Shown here piece by piece: positions 24,601-39,600 of a stretch of 64,000 bases of DNA (position 1 is the stretch's first letter; every line of letters begins with the position of its first letter). Position numbers and translations under genes: made by a program. The stretch covers positions 973,855-1,037,854 of the forward strand of contig VXAZ01003887.1 in NCBI GenBank assembly GCA_013399875.1. The letters are read 5' to 3'. The notes under the pieces were generated by a model, which was given only the letters and a program-made list of their open reading frames with translations, was not told the DNA's origin and searched no databases. Origin of the DNA: Gymnorhina tibicen. Taxonomy: Eukaryota > Chordata > Aves > Passeriformes > Artamidae.

Positions 24601-27600
24601 AACACTGTCACTTTTCTTTCTGGAGTTTAGACTTACATACTGTATACTGTGCACTTACATACTGTATCACATTTCTGTACCTCTTTAATTGCTAGTAGGT
24701 ATTGTAAATTTTGTTCTGATTATGAGTTAAGCAAGCTAAATTTGTTACGTTGTGAACATGTGGGTTGTCTGAAATGAGCTGTCCCTTTCTTTTTCCTACC
24801 GTATAAATGCTGTTTCATAGAAATACAGTTTATCTTCATAAGCTCCAGACATGGTCCTTATCACAAAACAAAATTATCAGTCCCACAAAGAGAAAGCAGA
24901 TAATCTCTAATCTACAGACAGATGTTTAATTAAGGAATACTGTGTGATATTTGAATTTTTTGTTGCCTGTGAAGCCTTGGACTAGGAACTTTAGACTGGA
25001 AGAGATGCCTAAGGAATCTATTTTTTATGACAGGTATTTGCCCAGTAATGAAAAAGAGACATGTTGATTTTAAAAACACATTTTCACATATTAGTTAGTG
25101 GAAAATCACAATAATACACTTATGCATATGTAAAGAACTGACCTCAGTTTTAGCAATTAGTGTAGAGGAGTTACTACTTCCAGTTTCCAGGAAAAGATCA
25201 TTACTATGGGAAAATTCTCTTACTTATAGTAAAAAATTAGCCTGTACTTGGCTATACAAGAGCTCTAATTGGAGCATATTCCCAGTATAGACATGGTTAT
25301 GTTGACTGCAGATACACAAGTCTTTGCAAAGAGCAGAGTACCATCAAGGCATTAAAAATTCAACAAAGTAAGTACTTCTATAAAATAATGAAAACCGTTA
25401 AAGACGTTGAACATCTAACAGAAATCTCAACATTAATTAAAGGCTGTCATCCTACTACATAAGAAGAAACTAAACTAAAATAAAGCAGATCTGGATTATG
25501 ACTGTCTGGCCTAGATTCAGATCATCCTGAATTCCCTTCTCTTCATTCTTGAACAAAGGTTTTTAATTGTGGTTGAATCGGCTGGATGAAGCCCTCCTTT
25601 ACTTCTGCTTGGAAGAAAGCACTTTTTAAAAGAATAGTTAAATATTTCAGCATTTTTAGATACACTTTCTTTTTGATTGACACTTAAAAATTTGCATAGA
25701 AGTATGAGGGAAGTCTAGAGGAAAAGACAGGATGAATGAGAAGTATCTCATTAAATCATTACTTAAATTATTAAATAAGCCTGAGTTTCAGATCTTCTCA
25801 TACCTCTTTACTTAAGGAACAAACGTTTCCATGTGTTTGACCTTTATTTGTATTAAGATAGCATCAGTCTGTTTCTATTTTGAAAGGTCTCCTTAGCCAA
25901 TATTAAATATGCTCTTCCAACAGATTACTGTACTCTGTGTTAGAAAGGAAACAAATCTAATTACTTTGGCAGTGATTTTTTACTCTGGAAAATATATGAT
26001 GATCTGTTCAATATCCGATGGAAGATATGGGATTGGTCTTGTGACTTCCTTTATCAGGCCGGCTCTATGAGTACATTACAAGCATATCAAGTTATCAAAG
26101 TGATTGGATCTGCACTTACTTTGCTGGTATTTCTGTATGGCTGCCACAGATTTTTCTTGTTTTCTTTTTTCTCCCCACTGATTTGGTGTCTTCACAGTCT
26201 ACACAAAGCTTGTCACATAGGGTAGAGTTATGCTTGCCTTTCCACACTGCTCAGATTATCCTCCAGAACATACAATGTAGTAATTTGTCAGTTCATAGTG
26301 TCATGATCACTAAAACATATTCCAATACTCTCATAATCTGAAATGCTTAGGGTATACATTTACACAGTTTTTTACAGCTGATGCTTTGAACAAAGGACTG
26401 ACTTCCCTTTCCATCAGACAGATGGATATGCTCAACTGTTTTAAGTCAATACCTTATTCAAGCCTAATAAAATTGTGAAGTGAATAGTAAAATGGTAAAA
26501 CTGCTGATTAGATTATTTATTTAGTGTCTTGAAGATATTTTACTTTTTACTTTATCCTTATTCAGGCTGCCTGGAACCTGAAAACACGAGCTTTGACAGA
26601 AATGGTGTATGTGGATGAAATTGATATGGATCAAGAAGGAATCGCAGAGATGATCCTGGATGAAAATGCCATTGCTCAAGTTGCACGTAAGATTGACTTT
26701 CACTTTGACTCAACAAGAGCTCTTTTGGCCATCTCTTATGTCATCTACCATAAAATACAAACTGAGGTGACCATAAAATAAAAACTGAGGTGACCTGATA
26801 CGGCATTTAGTATTGGTAAAAAAAGCGGTTTAGATTGTTTTATGGTTGCATGGCAATGTTGAAATCCACCATGTGTTCTTGATGTAGTACTTAGGCCTGT
26901 CAGACAAGAGTTCAGACCGTGTTCAATCGTGTTTTGGCAGCTTTTCCTCTACATTTGAGGAAATGTAGTGAGCATACAACTGTTCACTTGCTTTTTCCAT
27001 CAGTACATTGATTTCTTTTACTCCTTTCTGGCTTGTTTAGGCACTGTGGGAAACTAGAGAAAAAATCTGCTCTCACTGTACTGTGAATTTTATCCATATG
27101 CCTGTAGTGTAGACAACAGTCAGAAATCACCTTTTGGCATCATGTCCTGCAAACATTATCTGATTTGCTTTCTTCTGCTTTTCTCTACTTCATTCTTCTC
27201 TTCTTTCACAGAGCAGTTCTTCAGCTCTGTCATTGTTTCTTCTATGCAATTCTTTCTCATCTTCGTCAGTTCCCTTCCAAGTGGACAATAATTAGTTGTC
27301 TTCCACTACTTTTTTTGGCATTATTTGTGTTTTTCTCTGTTTCTTTAGTACAGTCCACATGGCAATTTTTATGTAACTTATTAAGTGTGGCTCTCAACCA
27401 TGTACCACATCAAGGAATTCAAGGGAAGAACTGGACATAGGCCAGAACTGATAACTGAAGTGTTAAAAGCTTTTCTTGTCTATGTAGATGTAGGCAATTG
27501 CATGTCTGTCTGATTACATTTTAAAAAATCTTCATTTCATGCTTGGTCACAGTCAAGCAGTACTGAAGATGTGTTTATATATTGTGATCAACGTTGATAA

Positions 27601-30600
27601 TTTCAATCATTGATAAAATCAAGATAATTATATATATCTATCTTAAAACAGCATGGTAGTATAATTTAGTTTTATTTGATTTTATGCCCCCTGTGATAGA
27701 GATTATCTTCCAAGAAAAATAATTTCATGAATACTATTTATGCTTATGTATTATTATATTACACTTTTATAACATTAAATACTCTAGTATATAATTTTTC
27801 AGAAAGTTTAAGAACTTTCCAAAGACAGAGAACCCCCTGCGGTCTTTTGTAAATTATTAAATTTGCTAGCTTTTATCAGTGTGCCTTATCTTTAGTGGGA
27901 ATTATCAACTCCACCTGTTGCTTCTTTGTGACCATTTCATGCCTGATACGAAGTTTTTATTTTCAAATGTGTATTTCCAAAGTAAAGAGTTAAATCTATC
28001 ATTAAGTCATCCAGGGATCTTTTTTTTGGTAAGCTGAACAATCTTCTCATTCTGAGCTGTATCTTTTAATTTTTGAATTCAGTCTTGAAACTTTTTTCTT
28101 AAACCTTTCCAGTTATCCACTTGTGTTTTGTAGTCACCAAACCAGACAATGGTCCACTGACACGCAGAAAGCATGTTTTTCTTCTACAGCTTGATTTTAC
28201 TTGTTTTATACATCTGAGGTGTTCTAATGTTACACTTTTACATAAAAGATAAGCACAGAAATTGCTAAACAGAGTGCAAGGAGGACAGAGCCAGTGGTGC
28301 TCAGTGACAGGACCATAGGCAGTGGGTGCAAAGTGAAACTCAGGAGTTTTCTTCTGAACATCAGGAAACACGTACTTTTAACTGTGGGGGTGACTGAGAA
28401 CTGGCACAGGCTGCCCAGGGAGACTATGGAGTCTACCTCCTTAGAGTTATCCAGAAACCATCTAAGTAGGGTCCTGGGCAACTGGCTCCAGGTGTCCCTG
28501 CTTGAGCATGGTTGTACCAGATGACCTCCAGAGGTCCCTTCAAACCTCCACCAGTTTGTGATTCTGTGATTACTCTACTTGTACATATGACTTAATAAAA
28601 ATGGGTGCTTACTGACTGTGGGCTTTTTCTTTTGCTGTTAAAGTGTGTTAGCCATAGTTGGTCTTGACTCGGGTGTTTTCACTGTGGCAGATCTTTCAGG
28701 ATATCCTCCTCCACTAAAATCATAGTTCACAAACATAAAACTGTGTAGCCACACCTCTCATATTATAATTGGTATTGTCTATACTTTGCCTACTAAGCAG
28801 TTCAAATCCTTCTGCATCAGTTACATATCCATTTCAATTTCACATCTGCCCTTATCTTAGTTTCCAGATTAAACTATCTTAATAATGACTTTTCTCTCAC
28901 TCATGCATTATTAAATAATTACTAAATTGTATAGGATCCATGGAAAACAACTACTTCTCTGTGGTTCCTCTTCACACATATGTACTGAGATCTTTCTTCC
29001 GCCAGTTTTTATTTTTTTACAATTTTGCTGTGTTAATTTTCCATCAGTCTTCTTTATTAACAAAAATGTCCTAGAGCATTGTTTTACTGAAAAATCCATC
29101 ACGTTACTTTTGGACTCTTAACACCATTAATTTTATCAGTTAATATTGTAATCTTGTTTAAAAGTGTTACCTTGACAGCATATTTTTCAGAAACTTCTAC
29201 TAATTGGCATTATGGATAATCACAACTATTTCATTAACTGGGGAGTTATAGGAGTTATGTGCAATCATCACTAACTACTGAGATTTCACTCCTAAATTCT
29301 GACACTTCTAGTGGCCACGTGCACTGCTGTGGCCTCTTACATCTATTCATGGCTAGTTGGCTTGGGATTCTCAAAGTAAGGACTGAGTTGCCTGGGGTGA
29401 GGTCAAAGGAACTATATTCTGTAAGCATTCTCCCAGTACACCAAAAACTCAAAACAATTGTAGTTATTAAAAAACATGTCTGAAAAAAGGAATTTTAATG
29501 TCTTGCCTCTTTTATAGTACAGCAATAGTTTTAAAAAGGGTTCAGAATGTGGAAGAGTAATACATTTGTCTGCTAGTCTGAAAAGCTGAAAGCCACTTTC
29601 CCCATTTGTCTGTAAAGTGCCCTAGTTATCACATTAGAAATTGTGTTGGGTGAACTGTCCACCCTTTCTGTTGTGGAGTAAAAACTTCCATATTCACAGG
29701 ACTATAAAAGGCAAGTAAGCAATAGACATCCTAAGTGTGTCCAGCCAAAAGAGAGAGAATCCTGGGGTTTTTTATTTATTTTAGCACCAATTTCATATTT
29801 AGTTAGTTTTACCAAAGAGATCATGGTTAATACCTTTTTTGTATTATTTAACTTTGAATACAGCTGTAGTCAGGTGGCTACTTAAGGTTTATCTTGGGGA
29901 AAAAAGAAGGAAGGAAACTGTCTACCTATCAGTTTATCTTCAGTTCTTGGAAATGTTTGCAATGAAAGCAGTTCATAAGTTTATAGAAAATACGTAGATG
30001 AGTAACAGTGATTTGTCAAGAATTGTCTGCGTCAACTTAAATCTCATTTCTGCATAGTAACAAGCAGTGAAGAGACTGGAAGGTATAGATGTCATGTGTT
30101 GCTTTTAACCCAGTGTTTAAAACAATCTCATAGACATTCACTTAGCAGGTTAGAAAAACTACCCAATAAAATGTCAGTGAATGAAAATCTGCATGCAGGA
30201 ACTAGTAATTCTTAATGATCCACTGTCAAAACAGAAATATGTGAAAAGGGGTACCCTTCATCAGTTCACCTGGGCTCAAGCCATTTCAGTATTTTTGTTG
30301 ATGACCTTTGGATATGGATGAGCTCACACGTTACAGTGCTCTAAGCGGTGGGTGGGGATCTTACAGGGTCTAATGACACAAGATACCATTCTCCCATCTG
30401 CTCCGTAGGTGAAGGTTTAGGTTTACTTACTCAAGTCTGGGTGCCAGATAGAAAAAACACCATTTCAAGTTAGCCTGGTCTTCTTGTTCCAAAAACCTTC
30501 TTACTTTAGTGCTTTCTGGGGTTTCTAAGATGTTCTTACAAATTGTTTGGGTCAATCCCAGTAGGCAGCTAAGCTCCACACAGGTACTTGCTTGCTCTCC

Positions 30601-33600
30601 CCAGGTGGGATGGAGAAGAGAATGGAGAGGGTGAAAGAAAGAAAATCGTGTTCATTGTTTGGCAGGTTTCTTGCAATAGTCTATTAATTTATCAGTAGTA
30701 GAATGCAATATTTATGCAACTAAAATTCTTTGTTTAGTTCTTTGTCCTCTCAGTTTGAATAAAGAAATTTCTGGCTTACTGTTTATCATAAAACACAATC
30801 ATGTTTGAAATTCTCTGGACAAGGGAGTAATATCTCAATGTGAAATGAGAAATGCTCTTATTTTGTAGGTCCAGGAACATCTTTGAAACTTCCTGGAACT
30901 AGCCAAGGTGGAGGCCCCAGCCCAGCTGTTAGGTATGTGATGGCTTATTTTTTAAAAAGTGAGAAGCTAAAAATGAGCAAATCATAAATTTAGCTTATGA
31001 AAATGAAATACTTCAGGTATATCTGTTTCAATTCTCTATTAATAAATACCACAACATAAGGATAATGTACTTAACGTCTTTAGGCCAGTAACTCAATCAG
31101 GAAGACCTATTACAGGATTTGTGAGACCCAGCACGCAGAGTGGACGGCCAAGTACCATGGAACAGGCGATAAGAACACCTCGAACAGCTCTCACAGCCCG
31201 TCCAATCACTAGTGCTTCCGGGGGATATGTCAGGCTGGGCACGGTGAGTTGCTTGCCTCTGTTCTCAGATTGGAAGATTTCTTGGTCACAGTATCTGGCA
31301 CAGTGACACTATAGTTTACTTAAAAGCTGCATCTAAACTCAAGTTTGAAGGAGGCGAATACTTTTAATTTTTAAAATTCTTTTCAAAATAGAGTTTGAAA
31401 ATATTGCTTCATGCAAAGTGTCTGTCACTTCAAAAGCTAAGGAGTATAATCTATACTGGTTTTATCCCATTCTATTGGCAAAATTAATAAACTGCAACCA
31501 GCATGAATATGTAATACATACTAACATCACATTAATGGCAAAATGTGGCATCTTCTCACTATTGCAGGTAGGAACTAATCTTCCTAAGCATTTCTTGGAA
31601 GATTTTTTTGGTTATGTATCCCAGCTACCACACTACATGCTTAGGCACTGTATGGAAATAGTGGGGAGAGACAGAGAAGGAAAAGGAAGAGTCTGTACTG
31701 CACAGTAGAGCAGTGAATCGATGCGTTTTGTTTGGAATTTTGGGGTTTTTTGTATACTGATAATATTTTGAAAATCTTCAGGGAAAGTGTAGGGGATCTT
31801 CCCACTTTAAAAGCTTCTTTTTCCCCCTCAGGCTTCAATGCTAACAAATCCAGATGGCCCTTTCATAAATCTGTCTCGACTGAATTTAACAAAATATGCT
31901 CAGAAACCCAAACTGGCAAAGGTATGTAACTATTTTAGTTAGTGTTGTGATATCTTTGTCTTGTTTTCTGGTGTCATTCTAATGTAACTGTACGTGGGAT
32001 TGGGGATAAAAACAATGATGAACAGTGGTTTAGATATGAATTTCAGAAAAATAGTGTTACTCACCTTTTGACAGTGTTTACCAGACTTGGAATTGAAGGT
32101 ATGTCTTAAGAGGTTATGGTGAAAGTATAACCTAGGGAATACATTCGTATAGGAAAAAATATTCCACTGGTAAATAACTTTGAACTGTGCATCTAGGAGT
32201 GATGAAGGGCAACTAAAAAAAAGAAAAAAGAAGCCAGGAGCAAAAATCAGCAGAACTGATTTAGTGTCTGAAAATGTGGTTCTGTGTACAAGTAGATGGC
32301 ATCCTGGCCTAAAAATGTTCACAACATTTGTATTTTTTCCTTTGCTTTTATGGCACGAGTTAACACTCTTTATATAAAAAGGTGCCATTTTTTGTTCAGA
32401 ATACTTCTTCATTTTCAGTTAAGATCATCCAATTGACGGTCAGTGAAACTATCTGACAATAGAACAGGTTTATCCAGGTTATCTGCCCAACTTACAGGTT
32501 TCAGCTCTGAGTGGCAGGGAGCTGAAAGTTGTGTGAAGATTTCTCATTCTGTTGCCTTTCAGTTGAATCTTCCCCAGCACAACCAGTTAGCCGTATGATT
32601 TAACATGTTTTCTGTGCATAGTGCGTTCACGGAAACGACTGGTGGGCTGAGGACAACAGCTCATTTTGCACAAGGTATCAAGCAATTATCTCTAGGGAGC
32701 ACAAGGTATCAAACACTCTAGGGAGCTGTATTTGGCTCTCAATGTAAAGGTGAACAAACCAGTATGAATGCAGTCTATTTTGAGAAACATAGTGGTGAAC
32801 ACTATTAAGAAAACTAGCAGTATCTAATAATGTGCTGGTGGAAATTAGCTCTTCCAGTCCAAGTCTTTGGTTAACAGTTTTTCATAAGCGACCAGGAAAT
32901 TTCTTCGCTTTGTAAAGCCCAATCTAGACTGATGTACAGCATTGCATTTCAATGTGGTTTTCAAAGGAAGTAACTCTGTGTGTAATTGCACTGTGTCCTT
33001 CACCCACTGCTTGCATCGTTGTCCCTTGGCCTCTTAACCAAACTAGGCAGAAGAATAGGTATGAAATATAGTAAGTTCCAGTCTGGTGAGGTAACTGAAG
33101 ACTTCCAGGCTATCATCTGAGGGCAGTTAAAAATCAATTCTTTATCAGTGCTGAAAAAATACTGCATGCGTTTTGTCCAATTATGTCCTTGCCGGCAATC
33201 AGCCAGCAGACACATTATTATAAATCCATTACAGTCTGGAAAACAGGGGGAATGTAAGAAACCTGGGAAGGATTAAGAAACACAAGACACATCCATAAAA
33301 ACTAGGCTTAGTTCTGCTTGAAGACAGCTAGCTTTTAATTGTGATTGGTAACTACATGCTATTTAAGTAGGTAGGTTAGCTTTCAGAGGAAATACTCTCA
33401 ACGACGGCTCTCAGGAATGAGAAACATATATATTTTTAACAATTTTGGGCTTTAATTAGCATTTTCTGTGGCAGATTTGTCTTCCTTTAGTTTCATATGA
33501 AAAGAGGCTTAAGCCAAAAAATGTAAATCAACAGTTGTAGAAACATCCATAGGCAGCAAGTGTACTTGTCAGTATTATGAAGCTAATACATTATGACATT

Positions 33601-36600
33601 AACATTTCACACAGAGTGTAAGATCTAAGTTTAAATTTGGAGCTACATGGATTTATAACTTTTTTTAAAACAAAACAGCATTAAGGCTAAAGCCGAAGCA
33701 GAAGGTGAGAATGCAGACTGCACTCTCTGTTAACAATAATTGATTAAAGTTTTAAAACTTTTCGAGCTGTTGCCTCTCCCAGTGCATAAAGGTGGTAAAC
33801 CTTGCAGCTATTGAATTCACATAATTAACCAGTCTATTTGTGTTTGTATATGAATACCTCCTACATACTTCTTCCTTATGTGTTTGCAAAGTAGCCTCAC
33901 TGTATCTTTTTTTAAGTTAGATTATCTGTCTGAGGTTTTCCAATGTTTAAGTATACAGAAATGTGGCTTCTCTTTGACTAATGTTAGCCATGTTAAAGAC
34001 TATCCCAGGAAACATCATCGTAAACATATAAGGTATCGCCTGTCGCCAGAGAAAGCCTCTGGTAAATCCCAGTTAGCAACTGTTCTCTGATATGAAACAG
34101 AAAGTTTTATCTTTTCCAGCTTGTGGATTTTTAATAGACTTATTAAGATAACTCTAGATATTTTTATCCAAGTGAATGTTCAGTCACTTAAATCCTTTTG
34201 AAGGTCAGAGTCTGTGCATAACAGCAGTAAATTCCTCATGCCAGGCATGCAAGAAAACATCTTTTTTGTCACTTTAGATTTACACACTTTTACTGAATGC
34301 TTCTCTGTTATTGAACTAGATGAGAAAATGTTCCACTACTTCTTTATTGTCTATTCTTTTCTTACCTACCTATTCTAAGCTCCCTATAAATGTGTTACTA
34401 TTTATAATTCTTAAATGTCTTTTAATCATCTGTTCAGCATCTTTTCTGACCAAAACTAGAAGAAAAGTAGGTTGTGGTTTATTTTCCTCACAAGATATGA
34501 CAATTCATTAGTAATTCTCTAGTTTCCTGAAGGTAAATATTTTAAGAATTCTGTTTAAGAAAATCTGGCAGAAGGGTCATGGAAGCCCTTAGGAGACTAA
34601 GGTCTTGTTCTGTATTTCTTTCCTCACGGGGCAGTATTTTCTCCTGGTTTTTTAGAATGAATTAAACAAATTTAGAAAAACGTTCTGTTCTTTTGAAGCA
34701 ATTAGGACCTGGGATTTGGATGCAGAAGAAGGTCAAGGTTCTGCTCAATTGAACCTTGTGTTACTAGCACCCAAAATACATCTTTGGGAACAGAGTCTCC
34801 ATTTAGTTATCCAGTAGCTTTCAATGTCATTTTAGTCACTTTAAATGCCACCCCCATTACCTGATATATACTCATTTAATATTCTAGTGCAGAACAGCTA
34901 CAAGGTAGTATGACTTAATTAGCTTTATACAGGGGGAAACAAAGCTGCAGTTATTTTTGCTGTGTAATTGTTGTGGGCTTATAAGCAGTTAACCACAGCA
35001 CAGCTGATGCCTGTGACTTCTTTAAGCTTTGGTATTATGATGGTGTGTTTGAGTTTCAGAAGCACAATATTATTAGCATTTATTTATCATTTACAAATAA
35101 TTTTGTAAAATTTTTTTTTTCCTTTACAGATCCTGAAATATTGTAGAGCTTAAAAAAATTTGTCCCTGAAGGCGAAATTTGCTCAGCTTGCATTCTTAAT
35201 AAGCCTATGTTTAATTTAAGTAGGTTTAGCACTATGTAAGCACCTGAGTGTCCATTGCAAACAGCTTTTTTTAGATCACTGGTTGATTTTACAGTTAAAA
35301 AGTCATGAAAATGGTACCAGATTCTTAAATATATATTCACTTTCAAGTTATAGCTGCCTTTTTTTGTTTTAAAGTGATGTTAAGCACCAAAGATAAGAGA
35401 CAATTACACTAATCTTTTGCAACAAATTAGGAATTAAGATGCTTTTCTGTGATGACAGTGTAGCACATCTACAGTTTTTGTGTATTGGAGTCTTAAATAA
35501 ATGTAAATTCCAGCATTTGTTATGTGTGAATGTGATTGTTTTCCCAAGGAATTAATTTCTGCCTAGCATAATCAAGAGTCTGTATTCCTCTAAAAGAATA
35601 TTATCAAATTTTCTCTTCTAATATGACAATGTTTTAAATATTCTTCTGACAGGCATTGTTTGAATATATCTTTCACCATGAAAACAATGTAAAAAATGTA
35701 AGTAACTCATATGTTCCTTTTTCAGATTTTGTTATGTGCGATTCAGTTATTTCTGTCAGCATTCTGCTAAACTAAGGATCCAGGTAAACCATCACAAGTA
35801 CAGAAGTGAACATTAATAGTCGTTTAAGAGGGAAAAATCCTTTCTGACAGGGGTGATAATTTGGAATGATAATTGGAAAATAGCAAGATATGGTTTGCTA
35901 TCTTTTTTGAGAAGCAAAACATTCTAATTCTTAGAACTGGATCCCTCATCTATCAGTATGATAAGGTCTCTGACTAATGAATTCATGTTAACGAAATTTT
36001 TTGGAGCCTGAGTCATAGCTGAAACGACATGTCAGGTAGAAAGTTTAGAGTCCTGAGGCTTGAGTATAAGTTACAAAAGATTGTCAGTTAACAGAAGAAT
36101 GTGAAAATACCTGACAAAGCAGATATTGTTGAACATCAATTGACATTTTAAACTCCTGAGATGATTGCTTATGCATTTGGGTGAATAAAAAGAAAATATA
36201 TTTGGTGAAAATACATAAAAATAAAATATCAGTAGGACTTTGGATACTTCTAGAAATGTAAATCTGTAGCGCTGGTGTTTTGTGATATCAACACAAAGAT
36301 TATATTGTCCATACGATTGTCTGTAACATATCTTCAAATGTTTTCCTAATTATATTTTCCCTCTTAACCTATCCAAATTGTTTTTCTTTGGTTCTTATGT
36401 TACTGCACTGAATGGGAAAGATCAAGTTTGGGTACATATTGTTTAAGCTTTCAGAAAGAGATAAAGGTTGCAGAGCTTTTTGGCAGTTCACCCAGGGAAA
36501 GAACCTCTTTTTTCAATTAATAAAGTGTCAATATATTTCATTGCTATGTTAGATACATGCACCCAGTTGAAATGGAATCAGTGTCTGCTTCAAGTTTGTT

Positions 36601-39600
36601 TGAAAGAAGTTTATGGCAATAATGCATAGTTGACTAAACAGTTATTGAACTTTCTGCAACACTACCAGCTGGTGTGCAGTTAGGTCTGGAGCTAAACTCT
36701 CCAGTTAATTGATAAGACACACCAAAACTATTTTGCTGTTGTTAACATAGCACCTAATCATTTCCAAATGTACTGCTATGTGAAGCTTTTTAATCCAGTA
36801 TCAAATGATTATAGTTGTACACTGTCAATTTATTGCATAGCATTCTTTTAAGAGGATTGAATTGTAATGCACTATTAATCCAAAATATCATTGAAACAGT
36901 AAGTGCAAGTGTCAGAAATGTCAGAGAGAAATAGAAATTAACATTTACATATCCAATACTGAAAATGAAGGAAGTGCCTGTGGTTTAGCCCACTAGTAAT
37001 TAAAAATTGATGTTTGTTACTGAAAATCCAGTTCACTAAGAATAAAAGGGTCACTTGATATGACGCTACATGTGCCTACACTTTAAGGACGTGCAGGATC
37101 TGTAGGCTAGACATAGATTCATATAATGCAAGCAATTTTCCAAGAACTCCAGAAAAAATTGAAAGATGTTTTTGCACTGTAGTGCATGTATTTTGAAATC
37201 CTTGCTGAGAATCCCAAATCGCTGTCTCGCAGGAAAAGTTCTGTCTGTATTATTTGACCCACCTGAGCCATTTGAATAAATACCTGTAAGCAAAGAAGTG
37301 TCAGCTTAATCACCACTGTTTTCAGTGTAATGAGAGGGAGATCAGTGTTTGGTTAATGACTGCATCTTGTTGGAAAAAAATATTGTGAATTGAATTCACA
37401 CTTCACAGAATGAGGTGTCTTTATAATGTAATATATATCTCCAAAGAGATTTTTTTTAGCTGTTCAGTTTGCTTTCATTTGCTTTCACTGACGCTTTTCT
37501 TATGTGCTTTCTACACCATTTGCAATATAACTCCGTTCTTCAAACTGTTCTCCTTTCCTTTTGAACCTCATCTGCATTAATTTTTCTTAAACAAAAAAGA
37601 AACGCTTTAATGTTTGTTAAAATGTGGCTGCATCACTGTTTATTCACCTCTCCTAGCAATGGCATTTCACAAATTCAATATCTTGCATCTCCCTGAAAAT
37701 AATTTGGTCACTTAGGGTTCATCAGAGAAACAGCACATATGTTAACTGTTCAAAAGTTGATTTGGCTCTTGCTTCATCACTTGTTAGAACATTCACTGAC
37801 ATCTCTTGCGTCTTTGTATTACCTGCTTCTGTGTGATGTTGGACATTCTTAAAACCCAACACTTTTCTGCATAAGATGAGTTGAAAGTGCTTGAAAGGCT
37901 TGGAAGCCTGGGAAATTGACTTAAGTTTGAAAAGTCTTTAATTTGGACTTTCGGCATGGATAGAATAGTAGTTCCTGCAGTTTTGCAAATAAAATACAAA
38001 GCACTAGTGACAATATTCTTTCTTTGTCACTGTGCTGAACTGGAACAGTCTGTGCTGTTCTCATCTGCATTATTATTTAAGAAACAAAGGCAGTTTTATT
38101 ATTTATCTTCTGTTTTATATTCAACCAGTATATAGAAAGAAATAAAGAAGACTCAGCAATTTCAGTTGAGAAATGCCATTAATCAGTGTGCATTCAACTG
38201 GATAAATAGTGCTAGGAAATTGGTTCAAATTAAAAGTAAATACATCTGTAATCTATCAATTATCAGAAACATGGGAATGCAAGAACAGCAGAGGAGCACT
38301 GAGCTTTTCAGCACTTGAAAATGTACTCAGAAGTCTTTCATCTTATGTAATGAAAAATTAAACACTTGTCTGAAGAAAATACTATTTCCATATCCATTAT
38401 TGTTCTTGACTTGTTTCCTTTTGAACACATATACTTAATAACTGACTTTCTGTACTCCTTGAGCTATTTCTAAAAGCCATTTTACGGGCTAAATGCTGTA
38501 AGAGCAGGGCAGTTTCAAAGACTCGTCCAGAAATAGTTCTGCTGCTACTTTTTTTCAGTAGACCATGACATTGTATTTTGCCATTATTCACAGGTGGGTA
38601 ATGATGATAAAACACTTTGTCCTGAGGAAGCACCAAGATTGTACGATATATACTTGTGGCCAGAAGTCACGGCCTCTCAGTTTTCCTTAGTTCTTCTCAA
38701 TACTTTGTAGTTTATACTCTCTGATAAAAATCTATTTAAAATGGAATTATGTTAGATCTACAAAATATAGAAATCCAGAAGACACTCACCAAAATGTGCT
38801 GAATTGACTATGGCTAATGTAATTTCCTCAGCTATCTTATAGACTGTCTGGTGTTGATTTGTCTACAAATAAGACTTTAGTCAATAATTGTTTCTGGGAA
38901 AATTACTGCCATTCAACAGCACATGAAAGAAGCAGCAGATGCTCACTATTGTTTCCATCTATCTAATTTCTTGGCACATACAATACTCTGTATGAAATTA
39001 CTGTTTCAAACAACTTTACATTTACCAATTTAATTTTGCAATACAATAGTAAATTGCCACAACCCTACAAGGTGTTTTATACTGCGTTACAGCTGGTAGA
39101 CAGTTTGGAAGTCTTAGTTATAATACAGTTTAGCTAAGGAAAGTAATAGTAAAAATACAAAACTCAGAGTCATGCTAAATACAATTAAAGAATCTACATT
39201 AATTTTCATTCTTTAAGAAAAGATTTTTTTAAAAAAACCAGAAAATTCACGAAGTATCAGGGTTTTTTAACATTTTTATTTGCACAAATATAAGAACTGA
39301 GAGAAAATAAATTTTTTCTGAAAAGCTTCTCAGGGTTAAGACTGTTATTGAAATGGATTTTGCATACTTGAGTGTGCTAAGTGCTCTAGACAGTAACAAC
39401 TTCAGCTCATCTCTATGTCCAGATGATGAGTTATATCCTAAAGTTTATTAAAATTTTCAGGACAAGCAGTGTAGGTTTTGAACTGATATCTGTATTAGAA
39501 TCAAAAGTCCTTAAAAGGACATACCAGTATCTGCCAATTCCAAATCCATCCTGTTTTTCCCTTCTAGTTATTCATATGACTACCCCAACGTTCAGCAAGG

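Larger units (their letters stand above)
26687..30868 (+). other. TTC8: Intron 2
   Basis: A 4.2-kb intron. It has a 23-bp tandem duplication at 26748-26793, 62 bases past the donor, and a CR1 copy at 28263-28571. No other repeat or exon-like segment is supported; the open frame at 27165-27440 is T-rich and has no known match. Confidence 0.7.

Noticed and set aside
27165..27440. 91-codon T-rich frame in intron 2
   Set aside because: Its hydrophobic look comes from T-rich DNA. It has no homology that I recognise and no exon boundaries.
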